DNA from: Paragonimus westermani
Taxonomy: Eukaryota > Platyhelminthes > Trematoda > Plagiorchiida > Troglotrematidae
DNA length: 64,000 nucleotides
Reading direction: 5' to 3'
NCBI GenBank assembly: GCA_008508345.1
Contig: QNGE01001222.1
Span: 1 to 64,000 of the forward strand
The translations under genes were made by a program, and so were the position numbers. Shown piece by piece: positions 34,831-49,300 of the stretch (position 1 is its first letter; every line of letters begins with the position of its first letter). The notes under the pieces were generated by a model that worked only from the letters and a program-made list of their open reading frames with translations, was not told the DNA's origin and ran no database searches.

Positions 34831-36239
34831 CTAACACAGACGTCAATTTCTCACGGTCTGCAGGAACAGACTTGATGGTAAATCATAAGTTGAACGCAAC
34901 TGGTCTGCCACGCCATTCATCAGTTAAACAGACATATTAAGAACCACTTAACCATCCTAACTACGGTGAGAGAGGGTCAGCTAATTGACCGTACATTGCA
35001 CTTAAGGCGTCAAACCACAATTCAACAGAATGAAGGATCAACATCCAGTGCTTGCTCACTGTTCAGATAAGGACAAGTCAGATGCTTCGACCTGTCACCC
35101 AACCCAGAATGTTTGACACTCATCCCATTCATACACAATTCCACGAGCTGGTGTTTACGCAGTTCTAATGAACTCCACATTGGTGACTCGAAGAATGACG
35201 CTAATGATGAACGGGGAGTGTCTGCAAGTAATCATGCTTTTGTTACCGAGGTCTGACGGTAAGATATGTGCACAGTTACTCGATGTTACAGTAGTAATCA
35301 GTGTGAATGTTTCACTGCTTTAGTGATGTACAAAACAGCCATAAGTTGGAATGAATAAACTATGGCGGTGCCACTTAAGTCATTCAAACTGTAACATACA
35401 GATTCAAGCAGTCACCCTGTAGACAGTTACGTCTTACAAAAATGAGTCGAGCTGAAAATGGAAAGAGCGATTTCTGCGAAATTGTTTACGGATTGCATTC
35501 CCCATGCTTGTTTCACAGAATGTTCGGTGAAACAACGACTAGATTCACGCCACCATATTTAACTGGCAGTTCCATCTCACAACACCATGCATTAGTCAAT
35601 GCTGTGGGGGCAACGAACTGCCCTATGAGCGGACCATAGAAGGGGGGTAAAGCTATTTTGAATTGTGACAGGGTCAAACTACGAACAGTAAGCATGACCA
35701 CTATGAATTGAGGGTTAATAGGCGAGTGACTACGCTCGATTTCTGTGGTTGCCGTTGTAGCAGCAATATAATCAATTACACAGCATCTGTGTCAACACCA
35801 TCATCAAGAAAAGCAACATATCAATGAATGACATCGATAAATAACTGTCTTATGTCTGGCCTGAACTGAACAAACAGTAGTTGTAGGATGAGCAAAAGTA
35901 AAGGGGTGATGCATAGTTCTTTAACTAAACTTATCTACAACAGTACATTCATTAAGCGAGCACTCTTTTGAGTCATGAACTGGATGCATGCTGTATCCCC
36001 GAAATGCGCATGTTGATACTTTCATTTACTTGAATCCTCTCATGTGGTTTATTGTAGACCAGCAGTTGTTTATCAGTATCTCGTTGAAAATGAAGCCCAT
36101 TCTTGCAATCAGGTCAAAGTGGGTTCACACTCAGTTGTAAGGCCTAGCAAGGTCTTCTTTACTGGATCCAGTGACTGGTTACTTGAGCTCCATTAAAGTT
36201 AACACTTTGTTCACCTTCCTTGGGACAGACCAGAGAGAC
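34831..36239. other. No recognisable gene or element
   Basis: Short ORFs only, including the overlapping opposite-strand pair at 35,442-35,701. Nothing is supported. Confidence 0.45.
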
Positions 36240-36470
36240 TTTTCCGTCGTACCCACGTGAACTGCAATAGACGCTAGTTTGAATGTTATCAAGAGGGATG
36301 GTAACATGCAAGCCGGCCGTTTTTACTCCCAATCCCCGTAACATTTGCGAACCAACTTTGGGGTAACATGGACAATCATGCGCCAAAGGCCCAGTAAGCC
36401 ATGAACACGAATTACACAAACGAAAACTAAAACGGCACCAATAACACAGCAGCACGTTCTGTTGCCCAAT
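36240..36470 (-). repeat. Dispersed repeat R3, copy 2
   Basis: This inverted relative of 32,535-32,955 reads, on the minus strand, CGTTTGTGTAATTCGTGTTC then TTACTGGGCCTTTGGCGCAT. Similarity may extend to about 36,790. Confidence 0.55.
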
Positions 36471-37984
36471 TCGAATTCAATCCATGCGAGCTTGCTATAA
36501 GATTAACTTGGCCTCAGTGACCTTTAGAAGCAAACTTGAAACTCCGACACCCCCGCGTATTCTGCTGATAAAACGTGTAACCTGGTTGCTTTAATCCAGA
36601 AAAGCAGCGACTTGGTAGAACTTCTGGTGCCACGGTGTAACAAATGGGCAGTAATGGGCGGCCCTAACTATTGCTTCCCACCTCAACATAAAAGATCGCC
36701 CCGAGCACCCCAGTTGTGGATGCAGACTAACACTAGTTCTGTCGGCCGTTATTGGTTCCATTCTGTTAAATGCTTTTATTGACCTCAAAGTAACGGCCTT
36801 GGTCCCAACCCTATTGCTACGTATGCCGGTCTAGCTGCATTTTTCCTGACAAATTATCCGCCAATATGAGTAAAACGATCAGGCTGAATTTGAACAGCGA
36901 TACTGTATGAAGCGACTATCTAGCAGTTCTGGCGATCAAACTGCCAATGTTACAACTGTGGCTTAGTTGCAACGACCAGCGGACAGAAATCCCGGTACCT
37001 AAGTAGGCCTCTGATGGAAAGATACGTTCCAAGGTAGTGCAGACCTGATTTAAACAAAACGATACAAAGCTGGAATCCGTGGTGCGCTGTTGGAGCCCTC
37101 GGCATAATCATGTAGATATCGATTTACTGATCTACAGGAAGGAAACTGTGTAATACGTTGGACACACTAGCAATGTCTAGACACTAGTTCGCGAGTGGTC
37201 TATGTAAGTTGTATTCACTGGTGTTGATCGCCAGATTTTCTTGTCAGCCCGGGTGAAGCAGTTGTACTGAATCAAGCGTCGAAGGCTAATGCTCTAGACA
37301 GGGTTGGTTATGCGCGTTTGTGTGCGTGTGTGACCTTCTCTGTTACAGTGACGTGGTGGTCAAGCTTGTTTACTGTCGAGAACCGGAGGGCAACATTGGT
37401 GAAGACATCTGGATTGAATCTTGTTAAATTTGTCAAGGGGGTTAGACCAGACTAAATACAATTACGCTCATAGGCTTGTATGTTGCATTAGTGACTGCGT
37501 AGGGGTGCTTAGATAGTGAGATAGGAATCAATGGGTATTTAGCGGGAGTATATTTTAGTTACAGCAGCGACTTCTGCGTGTTAAACAAAGTACTCTCAAA
37601 GAGGACTTGTCGTGATCACCGGCTGACTGTGACACCTGCTTATTATTCCGTACGGTAGAAAACCTGGTCTAAGCTTCAGAAGCTTGATGCAGCTTTCAAT
37701 ACATATACTGCCCGTAGGGGTAATCGAATGAAATCGTCACGGTCTTATTCCCGCCTTCTGCAAGCTTGGTTAACTCCACACCGCTAAGTGCGACAAGTTC
37801 CGGAGTGACTGGTTTCTAGTAGGGTCCTCAAAAAAACCTATATTCTCTTGCCTTGATAGTCAGGCTTTTGAGTTGGAGATGCCGAGTGGTCTTCCCCGAG
37901 AACATCTCGTTTCGTTTTGCTCCATAGGTCGAACTGATGAGTCAATGACTCATTCTGAGGTCCTGCATTTCAACTTGATACGTA
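36471..37984. other. No recognisable gene or element
   Basis: Nothing is assignable. A short GT-rich tract is near 37,312-37,335. The following LINE may begin slightly upstream of 37,985. Confidence 0.4.
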
Positions 37985-40700
37985 CGCACGTACTTAACAC
38001 GTTGTCCGTCGGCACATGGATGTGCATACTCTACCGAATCGATGCAATACCGGACGGCCAGAATGTCACATTGTGATAAGCGCAATAAAACTGAACGGCT
38101 ATGGCATCGTTGTCACATTGCCGAGTAAGACAAAACTTGAAGACCAAGTTGAGCTCCGGGAAACAAGGGTTGGATACACCTTCTACTGATTAGGCTGTCA
38201 GACACAAGGTGGTTAATAGCACGGTGTCTGTTTCCTGTTCAATGACCACATCAATTCATTGCTGACAGGCAAATCGCTTGGTATCAGCCGTCGAAGCATG
38301 TCCATGCATGTGCAAATCTGTCAAGATGAGTTTGTTACATTTCTTCCATTTATAGACCAGCTGTGTCAAACGGATGACACGGAGGACCAGTTGTAAGACC
38401 AGTTGTCTACCACGGTCCACTCGAAATCGATGAGTGATCGACTATTTGTTTCGGTCGACTTCAACACGCGACTTGGTTATGGGTTACCTGATCCCACGTC
38501 ACTGGCGCAGTCACCGAGACCGATGGTCACCTAATTCACTTGCGTGGTATTCACGACTTGGCTTTTACACACACAGATACCAGCTGGATGTGTGATATAA
38601 TGACCTGGAGTCACCCACGGAGCGGTTATTGCTTGCTTGACTCCGTAGTCGTGCGGCATTTTTGAGGTGTGCATCACATGTGCGATGAGAGGGATAGAGG
38701 GTTATAACTATCATAGTTTTGTCGGGAACAAGTTATGTATACACGTTTGCAAACTTGATTGTCGTGATTAATCCAGACAACGACGGAAATTGGATGTTGA
38801 ACGACTGGGGACATCAGAGAAAAGAAAGGTGTCTCGATGTGCAGTGGCTGTTCGTCCGAAAGACGTCAATGTGTCCACTACCTCCGAAAGTATGTGGTAA
38901 CACTTCAAAGAAAAGTTCATGGCGCAGCCTACGAGTCTGTAGTTATTCAGCACCACAAACCCTTGGAGTGGTTAGGCAACAGCAGTACGAAATGGGTTGA
39001 TGTAGGAGTAAACTACGGTTCACTTAAAGTGAGTCCTGGTTCATCAGGTTCTTTCCGTGAAAGTAATGATTAACGGAGATTCTGAACTTTTCTTGCAGTA
39101 AACCGAAGGATACCATGATCGTCGGACGCAAGCACTTTGATAACTTAGTGAACCGACCGGTTATCACAGATTCGATTATCGTGGATAACCTGCAGAAGGC
39201 TGTTGTAAACCTGCGACATGAAAATGTTGCAGGTGAAAATTGGCCAACATAAAATTCGGAAGCACGGCTGGCCAGTTTTGGACCAACCTTACTCCAAGTG
39301 CTTTGCTTCCCCTGGGAGCAGGAAGCAGTCCCTCAGAAGTTCAAGGTAGTCCTAATCGTACTTTTGTTTAAAAGCAAAACGAAGGCAGCTACTGAGACAG
39401 CAGTCTTGAGTTACCCTGACCTGGTTAACATTCTGCTCAACCGACTCAGTGTAAAAGTTTTGATGACCGATGGTCCCGAAAAGCAGTGCGGGATTCGGGC
39501 GAGACCCAGTACTTCCTGTATAGCGGTCGTTGTTCAACAGATTCGGAAATATGATGAAAGCAGCCAGCAGCAGTTCGTCCTCATTGTGAATCTCATCAAA
39601 CCGTTGGATTCTGTGAGCTTAGTAGACAGTGCTTGGTAAGCTGCGATGTTCAGGTAAGTTCGTTAACTTAATTACAATGTGGCATATGAATGTGAAGGCG
39701 ACGGCACAGTGGTGTGGACCGACCTCTAAAAACTTAGGTATTGTCACTAGCGTGCAGCAGGTTTGCATTTTAACTCCAACGTGATTTAATTCATATTTGA
39801 TTGTGATGCTAAAAGTTGCTGTTCACAAAGTGTAGACCGATGATTCGGTTGAACACAGTAAGGGTGGTCACATGCTGGATATGCGAGATTTCGACACCCA
39901 AATTTGTGCATGCAGTCCGACGATGTGCATGCTTATGTTTGAATATGATAGTACGCTATTTGCATCAAACGAAGACAAACCGCAACAACTGGTCACAGAT
40001 TTTGCGATCGCGATATCCAACTTTCAGATGGATATCAATAGAGATGAAGACATTTGTCCTCTTTCAGCTTACGCCTGGCGAAGGTGACGTGACAACGCTC
40101 GAAATCTGTATCACTAGAGACAGTGCTGATGGCTGCACAGACAAATGCTACTTGGACGGCGATTTTTCGACAGATCCGTTTGTGGCCCGTGAGTTGCGCG
40201 CTGGTGTAATTAAGGTTGAACTTCTTGAAAGACGTGACTGGAGGAATTGCATGCAGGAGATGAACACTAAGCTGCTTGTTTATCTCTCGATGGTGCTGTC
40301 TGCGCTTTTGCCTAGGAGTGAAACTTGGATATGTTAGTGAAACAAGCAGCAACTGAATTACAATCATCTTCAGTGTCCAAGACGCATCTTGGGTATTTGG
40401 TGGTCGGACGTGGTTCCGAACATCGAACCGACATGCACGGGACTGAAGGCATGCTGATGCTCTATCAGTTTTGTCGGCTACAAGTTCGCAGGATGACTAA
40501 TGAACAGATTTCAAAGCAGCTACTTTATGGACATTTGGAAAGAGATAAGGGAAACTGGTGACAACTAACTGGTGGTCAAAACTGCGATACCAGAATGAAA
40601 ATATTTCGCGCTCTATTATCAATTACGTCTTTGGAGAACTTACCCATGAGTCAGGTCGTCTGGAGCAAAACGATTCAGACCGGCGTTTAAAAGTTCAACC
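37985..40700 (+). mobile_element. Decayed non-LTR retrotransposon of a second family (CR1/RTE-type), endonuclease to C-terminus
   Basis: Plus-strand translation in changing frames follows a whole LINE ORF. The endonuclease start is LSVGTWMCILY near 38,001. HGVCFLFNDHINSLL lies near 38,220, VDFNTRLG near 38,455, and MTWSHPRSGYCLLDSVVVRH near 38,600-38,660. The linker reads FDNLVNRPVITDSIIVDNLQ near 39,138-39,195. Reverse transcriptase follows with WEQEAVPQKFKVVLIVLLFK near 39,313-39,372, then LLNRLSVKVL and EKQCGIRARPSTS (39,430-39,520), then LIVNLIKPLDSVSLVDSAW to 39,639. DSTLFASNEDKPQQLV (about 39,948-39,995) sits where the ADD box should be. The C-terminus has LSALLPRSETW near 40,298 and RMTNEQISKQLLYGHLER near 40,493-40,545. 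Numerous stops and frameshifts are present. The sequence differs clearly from the 8, 29 and 63 kb copies. Confidence 0.8.
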
Positions 40701-40860
40701 TGCTACAGCTGTTAATTTAAACCTGTGGTATGCAAAGGAACTGTGGGTTTTATAGTTCTAAGTGAACTGATTATAGGCGTTAGGTTAACAGCACGTGCAA
40801 TTGCGTCGATGTCCTGAATTATTAGTTCGTCAACCTACTCATAGCTCACCGTCAGCCTGT

Positions 40861-40877
40861 AATTAATTAATTAATTA
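40861..40877. repeat. (AATT)4 simple repeat
   Basis: Four perfect AATT units. Confidence 0.9.
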
Positions 40878-43800
40878 GACATACTTGTTTGTATCAACCG
40901 GCGATCATTACCTCTCGACAGGTCGCCCACGTCCCTATTCTACATTTCATTCTAGCCCACCATTTTGCTAACCAGCATGGGCCAACCGGACAGTAAAGGC
41001 CTCCACTCACGCGCTCCTTTTTCTTAGACCTTTTAGTTTACACCGGATGCGGAATGCGTGAGAACGCACGTCGTGCAGCGAAAGATACTTGTGATGATGG
41101 TCATACGCGTGTGTCATTCAGTCCCGGTCACCTTGACAAACTAATACAGGAAGGGATGCCGCCAACCATTTTTGTGTACGCATGCACATTTGATTATTGG
41201 TTACTGTGTAATTTCTCTACAGCATTAAAAATTCTTTTACGCTCGTTTAAAACGTCGGCTGATTTTTTCGGTTGTTCAACAATGGATGGATTTGTACAGT
41301 CAAGAGTTTGATCCAAAGCTGAACTGTGGGGAATGTAAATTCAAGCTTTTTGAAGTCTTGTACCATTTAGTTTATTAGCAACCCACTAGTAAACGTACAC
41401 GGATACAATGGTGCAGCATCCATTAATGTCCAGGACCTTTTAGAACCATCAACGACGCCAACTTTGCATTGATCCGTCAATCACTCAAAATATGTTGCAC
41501 TTGTTAGTCTGCCGTCTGCAGCTACCATATGCATTCAAAAACATTTGGATGACATTGTCGACCGGTATCGATACGGATATTCTCATGATGTGAGAACTGA
41601 TATTAGAAACTACACGTTGGTCACAAAAATACAGCTGCTGTGAGCGTGCAAGGTGAATTCATAACACAAGTGTCGTCTTATTGTCACTGTTGAAAAGCAT
41701 TATTTGTCATTACTGATGTCTGACCATCATATAGCCGTAAAATGTCAGCCCTAGTGTTTTGAGCCAAGAAAATGGATGGTGGAAGGGTTGTTTATTCGGA
41801 AAACGAACACATGGGTTATGTGCTTCAAGATGACTATAAACAAAAACACTCATCTGCGCACGACACTGGCTTCAGAACTTCACGGTTGCTATGGGCGCTA
41901 ATGCATAGTTCTTTATGTACCAAGAGCCATTTCATGCGATGTTGAACCTCAATGCTTCATTTATTTTTCCCGCGGTTATTTCGATGCCAAAATACATGCT
42001 CTTGCCGCACTATTGCATAGTAGTGATGTGAGCAGTATAGAGCGACCGCTCGTCCACACCACACAAGTTCCCAGCCGATAGAGAAACGATGACGGAATTT
42101 AATTAATGTATCCGTATGGATAGGTAATGAGATTAGAATGGCAGCAAATCAAGCTTATGAACTGTTATCCAGAGAACCAAATTTATTATATTTGTTAATT
42201 TGTGGTGTTATACCCCGTGGATGTAGACTAAATACTAGCACGTTGTTACTCTTCGGTGGCCTAATTAGACAGCGTTACTAACTCTTGAGTTGAACTTCGA
42301 ATAACAGACCGTCATATTAGAAGCTGTGTGCACTTACGAGAAACAACTGACTTCTGATCACCACTTCCATTACCTGCGCAGATGGCATAACAGTAGCACT
42401 TTCGGCAACTTCTTTGGTTGACAGAATTACCTAAACCGTCGGGAATGGACTACCTGAGCACTCGGAGAACGGTCAGATATCATTCCGATAATAAACCTAC
42501 AACTTACTCGGTACAATAACCAGCCAATGGCTTTTCAGTCGCCTGAGTAATTTTGGAAGGACAATATGTGTGCCACTTCTTTCAACTGTTATTTCATGGA
42601 ACATTGCCATGGCACTCACGAGTGCCGCGCAAAGCTGAAAACGCTGATAGATGGTTATGGGTGGAACAATATTTTTTTTTCCAGTGATACGCGTTTTCCG
42701 TTGTTATCTATAACACAGATTTAATATTTACATTCCGCGGGAACAAATTCTATCAGACTCAAGACGAACGGTTATGTCCGCCGGCCGTCAGTCGAGCTTT
42801 CCTGCTCACGGTGATAATACAATATGTTGTCACTATTCAGTGGTACTCGAAAGAGCGATCAAATCTCCTCAAAATTGGGTTAGGTACAGAACAAGTATCG
42901 TCTCCAGATGAAGAATGCCTACCTCTGATCTCCGTAATTTGTCGTCCACTAATAAGAGCCGTTCACACGACAAACAGCCACAAGCATCAGCATAAGTTTT
43001 TTTATTCATGACTCCGCAAATTGGATATTATTCGAATAGAAAATAGTGTAGAGTTTTCAAAATGTCTTATCATAACTAATTTCATCAATCAGCTATGAGC
43101 GGATGCGATCTGCCATGAACCATGGCGATTATCTTCTGTCGAGAGAAAGGCTGTTGATATCTAGTGTGCCGCAATGTAATAGCGGTTGATATGTGTTTAG
43201 CTTTGAAACAGCCATAGACAGATCAAACATGGTGGGATTGAGAAACTGATCGTCACACATACAATACTCCTTGAACAGACGAGAAGAATCATCTTAAAGA
43301 TGCCTATAAAAAGGAACAAGCTGCAAGTCAATGTGCAGCGCAATCTGCAAAACGGTGTTTCATTCAGTGTCTTTACCTTAGCAACATTCCGTTAAATAGC
43401 CACGGTGCTCAATCCACTGGACCCAAACGACTAGAACTTCGCTTGACTGCCTTATGTCGCTACGTAAGTCAATTACGCCCCAGTTCTGGAAGGTGAACAG
43501 TGTTTATCGTCGTGAACTTACTGGTGATCGTCCACATTCATCCAAATTGAATTATCACCCTCTGCCAGAAAATTCTGTCAGTCGGGACCAACAACGCCAG
43601 GCAGTGCAAGGGGTAACAACGGGCTCCTTCGCATCTCCAAGGAATCCTCAAACTTGTTAGTTCCTTCTCAGCTTTGGTGAGCACGACGATAACAGCTTAC
43701 GACTCAAATGATTCGAACAAACATTGAATGAAACATGTAATCAAAGACAAGCCGGACGCCCTGGAATGACGGCGTTTGCACATGAAATACTAGCACAGCT

Positions 43801-46065
43801 GACCTCGAAATCTGGCTAGCTGGGTCACTCCTGAAATTTCCGTCGACTAGTACTAGTGGGGTCATAAATGCCCACCCTCTCAAACAGATCCAGGTAATGT
43901 GTTGATGCATTTTATCATCCCAAACCTCTTTCACGACTCGTACCATCTATGTGTTATTCATGTGCCCAAAGGTATATACTGAATGGCCTAGTTTTAGATG
44001 TGCATTCTTGCCTGTAAATCGTTGAGCTAAGTGTGGATACATTCCAAGGTAGCAGTCGGCGGATTGACCACTCTTAGTACCTCAGAAGGCCAAAAAATAC
44101 ACTTTCGCCCAGACTGGTTGACTTTGAAAACTGACTGGCTGGAGTACTGTCCGTTCACGTATGCATATTGGAGGGCGCAGCAGAGTGTTCTGTTGGACTA
44201 CTGCGATCGTACTGTTGTCAGGCTTTGAACATCAATAACCAACTTGCTTCTGATATGCTACGTGGTAACACAAGAGACGCTTCAGGTTCGGATTTTCAGA
44301 TCGAAATAGCTACGCTGTGATTTCATTATGGTCACACATCCAAGTTGACATTGAGCAATTCCTAGTAGGACGTTCGATTGCGTCTTAGTCACACACAATT
44401 TTATACAAACCGGAACCGTGTAAACAACTTCCTACACCGACCGTTTCTACAAACGGAATATCCAAGCAATCTCTTCTTTTCAATAGTCACTACCAGTATC
44501 ATTATGTGAACACACTGTCGAATAATCACACACCACATTATTGCCAATTTCCGCGCGTACCAGAGACGGATAAACATTTGTGGTGTTCACCTTCCAGTGC
44601 AAACCAGGTGGCCAGAACCAAACATTGTTGACCAACCACGCTCTTCGGACAGGCCTAGTAAATCGCAAATTTTAATGCGTCTGAAGTATACAAGTGATGT
44701 AGTGAAAAGTAAGCGATGAAAAATTTTCCTCGATTCACGTCTTAAGTAACAATGATTGACCGATTAACGAAGTTTGCGGGATCAGGAAGCTGAATCGTCA
44801 TGGTGGTCATTTCGTTATAGCGAATAATATACGATTTCCCAGAGATTTCAGACATTCCTCAGATTATCGTATAATGCTATCTTTGCTGCATGATTCATAG
44901 CAAAAGTCTGTAAAACCCACAATGTTGCAAATCCGAGTTCGATATTTAGTATTCAAATACACGCAGCAAATACGTTGGTGATAATAGTGTATTGTGATAG
45001 ATGACCAAATCGGACGCGATTATTCAAACACTCAATGGAATATCACGCAGTGATGGCAAGATATGGTCATAGCTGACAGCGTGCGGATTGCGGGCAACAC
45101 GAGCGAGTCACCACTCAACGAAGTCGAGCCAATGGACAAGATACGGTAAGCGAAAATCCACCACAGAAACTTGCAGAACAAGGTAGGAGTGAACATGCTA
45201 TTTAGATGAAACCTTGCTGCCTTGTGGACTGGGATTCTGGTTCACGAACGCGTGATTGGCGTAGAAATGTGCGAGTTGAACAAACATGTTGCCTTGTTGA
45301 ACTTTTTGTTACACTAGGGGATTGCAAGCTCATTGCACTAGAGCGCAAAGATCGAACTAGTCGAGCCTCAAACGAGAGTGAAACACGCTGTTCATACTCA
45401 TGAGACAACGTCCCTCAATCTATTTAATCAGATTCAGGCTTTTCCGAATCAAAAGTAAACTATACAACGACGAACTCTTGTCACCAGGGTGAGGATAGAG
45501 ACGATCGGAATGTCTACTTCATGATGTCCGCAAAATTGCCATGAGTGGCAAATTAGAAAGGAAGGGTGGTAGATCACTGATGGCTGTTAAAAGTAGGTGA
45601 AGTATATTCTGACAAAGTCCTGTTCGTTCTCGTGTTTGATTGTATTAAACACGGGTGTTGTTGACAATCTTATCGAACAGATCTTTCTTCAGAAGACAAC
45701 CAAGGAACGGCTTTATCACTGGAAAGGAATGTCTGAGAATAGAGCAAATAATGATCTTCGTTAGCCGTCGCGACGTTCTTGTGTAGCAAATAGTGCCACG
45801 ACAGAGATGGAAACCGTCCCTCTCTCGTTTCACAGTGTAGAAGGAGCACGGTGGCCACTGTGCATGACACGAAAGAACTGAGACGAAAACCTTGGAAACT
45901 AAGATACACACTGCCAAGACTACCAATAGAAGCGCAGATCACAAATGCAATACTGTTCAGGCCATATTTAACTCTCGCGGTGAGTAAACACAGTATAACC
46001 ATTCGGGAAGAACTGGAAAAAGGTGGTGCGAACAGGGGTTTGTGAAGCTCAATGTGTTGAATCGC
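40878..46065. other. No recognisable gene or element
   Basis: Only chance-length ORFs. A TATAAAAAGG at about 43,309 has no supported gene behind it. Minus-strand open segments at 45,645-46,002 might be a downstream exon of the next gene, but no splice pair could be confirmed. Confidence 0.4.
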
Positions 46066-46380
46066 CTAGCAGAATATTCCCTCGAAATATGGGTCAGTAC
46101 TGACACTCGGGAAGACGAAATAGTCGGATAATTTGCAGCCAACTACGTTGACTGCTGACTGAACTGCTGTTGAAAGTGTTGTGTTCAACCTCCCGTGCAT
46201 TCTAAATTCGCAGCAAGCGGGCATTAATGGACGGCCAGTATGTTCTGGTATTGATCCAGCATGCTGAATGTGCAAGACTGATCTCACCAGTTCGTCTGTA
46301 AGAAAGATGTGAACGTCCAGTGAATTGCAAGGCAAAATCAGTAGAGTGAATAACGTGGTCAGAATTAGGGCGTGTTTCAT
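46066..46380 (-). CDS. Candidate small secreted protein, 104 aa
   Basis: The frame starts at ATG 46,380, whose context GCCGCAATGA is close to the animal start consensus. It opens with MKHALILTTLFTLLILPCNS, a textbook signal peptide: a basic N-region, a hydrophobic core of about 13 residues, then a small-residue cleavage site. The mature part is about 84 residues with four Cys (a CC pair, one in VVGCKLSD and the terminal one) and one NTT N-glycosylation site. I recognise no family. The product would enter the secretory pathway and might be excreted. It may be a complete small gene or the first coding exon of a longer one; the open minus-strand segments at 45,645-46,002 are possible continuations. 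A chance ORF is not excluded. Confidence 0.4.
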   Translation of the reverse strand: MKHALILTTLFTLLILPCNSLDVHIFLTDELVRSVLHIQHAGSIPEHTGRPLMPACCEFRMHGRLNTTLSTAVQSAVNVVGCKLSDYFVFPSVSTDPYFEGIFC

Positions 46381-49300
46381 TGCGGCAGTTTTAGTCTCTA
46401 TTGCTAATTCTCCCAAAAATGTGGCAGAAACATGACGCTGCCCAAGCTGGCCACGTCATGGTTGATACAATAAAATTGGGTGCTTTCCAGGAACAGACTG
46501 CCGGCGCTCAGCCGCTTTCAACCTACACTACTCTACCCACAGACTGAAATATCTAAGTCACCAATTTAGCGCGACGCTCTTCAGAAACGATAGAACGGAA
46601 CGCATGATGCAGACGGAAGCCGGCAAGAACGATACTTTAGTCTGAAGCTATTTGGTGAGCAGGCTGTCGGAAATCCTTTGCGTCCCGTTGAGGCAGGTGA
46701 ATCTTTCTCATGGTGGGGTGATATATGGTTGTGGCACAGTCAAAACGCCTACGACCTCTATTGGAAATCCGAGTGACGCTCACGAAACAACCAACAGCCG
46801 ATACTAATAGTCGACTAATGTCCGACTGTCAATTCTTTAGGCAGAACCACAATGTCACAGGTGACGACCATACCACAATACGCAGCCAGACAACATGAGG
46901 ACAGTCACCTCAATCATTCTGTTGGTCAACAAAATGGTTGTCATACCTAGTGATCCTAGTGTTTGATAGTGTAACGCAATGTGGTATCCGAGTTTCACCA
47001 ACAAACAATTCTGTAATCCAGTAGTCACTGAAAACTCAAGCAAGTAAAAACATTATTTGAAGATAAACAGGTTATTAGTGCTCAGCTTTCTATGTGGTTG
47101 TTGAAGAAACCGCTTAGCAAGTGAACATTGAGAAACATAATTTCCATCCCATGGATTACCTGTGTAACTCATTCTATGAACAGTGAGTCAAGAAAGCAAA
47201 ATTAAGCTATGGATAGTCTGACTTCGACCTGGTCATACGTATCTTAATTTAGCTGTTCAAATCGCAATGTAAAATATGCTCTTCCAGTAAGGTATCACGC
47301 GTGGACTGAGACGACGAAAGCACGGACTTTTCATACATGCTTTTGCACAGTTCAAAGCCGGCAAAGAAATGCATATCTCAGGATAATGTTAACGCAACAG
47401 TCAACTGAATACATAATAAAACCCTGATAAAGTCATATATTACGCATGGTGAGCTATGAACGTTGAATGAACACCACTTATTGAAAAATCGAACAGGTGG
47501 CACAGCATATAACAAAACCGCTTGTTTATCGTCGAAGAGTGATACAAGGGGTTAGGATGAACACCGTATTAGTATGCCTACCTAGTTACCTAGGCAGGAT
47601 ATCGAGTGTGCATTCCGTGAGTGACAGATCAATGTTACGTTGACCTGCTAAAGAAATACAGCTAACACCAGTCGATTACAATCGAAGTAAACAGCAATGA
47701 GATGGTAAGTAGGTCATTCATTTCGATCAATCATAAGCCTTTTGGTTTCCAGATCTGAAAAAACCGTTCACTACACAATGTACATGTGCACCAAGTTACC
47801 GAAAAAACGAGTAATGTGGTGGGAGAGTAAGAGAACTGTAAGTGTAAGAATGAGAACTCGCCAGACAAGTTTTGAAATGAAGGTGGGCAGTACACATAAG
47901 CTGTACTTTACTATGTACACAAGATCAAACCACAATTCTTCCGTTTGAGTACAAACCATCGTCCTCTGCAAGCTGAAAACAACCGACTCATGAACGACAA
48001 AAATAAGTAGAAAAGGCGTTAATTAGTGACAGATGATACTCAGAGGTTCTCACGTTGGTATATTCACCTTTGTACAAATGCCCATGAACAGGAGCGAATG
48101 TTGAGTAAACACACCAGATAACATTAAAACGAAAGTAAACAAAATGAGACTGAATGTGGCACGTTCACAGAACTCGCAAGACAAGGCCCCCCCTGTGAAC
48201 CGTATTATTTCGGACTAAATACAAATGTAAATGTCATGGGCACAGTGAAAACGAAATAATCTTTTCTCCAAGTACTACGACCACACTGCAGTTCGACTTC
48301 AGCTTGTTCAAGGGAGTAAGAACAAGTTTTTTACATGGATCGAAAGAAAACTCATAAGGTAAGAGAAGTTCGCAGCACAACTGTATAACTAATGTTAAGG
48401 CGTTGGTTTACCGTTGACGGATAAACCGGATCGAGTGTGTTGAAAGGGGTAATGACAAATTCCGACAAAAATAGGTCAAACGCACACCAATCAGCGCAGG
48501 TTCCAAAAATGTCAAACATGAAGTGGACACTGTGAAATTGACTTAATTAAAGCAGCCATACATAACGGTTTCCAGAAGATCACTCTCTGACTCATAGATA
48601 GCCGGGGTGATGTAGACCGAAAAAAAAACCTGTCTGCAAACCGTTTGATGTGGCTTTAGTTCGAAGATCGGTAGATCCATATTCAGATAACAAACCTCGC
48701 ATGGTGCATTGGACAGCACAACAAACGAAAAGTAGAGGAAAACACAAGTGTTAAACAAAGACAAAGCGTCACAACGTGAACGTTGACAACACTGAGTCCG
48801 GAAAATTCGCGACACTGTATCAAACCATAGGTGACCATGACTATTGGAAGCCATCCTGACGGGAGGCCGACGATACCCTATATTTTCATCGAATCATCCA
48901 CTTCCAAGACCAGCGTTAAACACTCACCAAACGATTGCTGTCTCCAACCGAACTGGAGCTGTGCGAAGGAAGCACGTCGCAATAAGCGTTAATTCAGCAA
49001 TAATAGAACAAACCCAAATTACTAAAATTGCAAGTTAACAGAAGTCGCTTTCAGAGCGCCCCCATTACCCAGCTACAACACAACGAAGATGCTAGGCAGT
49101 AGTGAAACTGAGGATGTTGCCTTTCTGAAATAATGTTTACACGATATACAAACCAAAGAAAGTTTGCACAATGTGACTTATTAAACTTACACACTCGTCA
49201 TGAAGAGCTGGTCCTTACATCAGAAGACTAAGCGGAAGAGTAGGATTGCTCCTCAACTTGTGAGTAAGTAGATTCATTAAATTTTGAGCAGGTGTGGTGG

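Noticed and set aside
43300..43330. TATAAAAAGG as a promoter
   Set aside because: No gene, transcript start signal or polyA partner could be linked to it.
45202..45408. Opposite-strand ORF pair at the same position
   Set aside because: Open on both strands with Ser/Arg-rich translations and no family match; probably chance.
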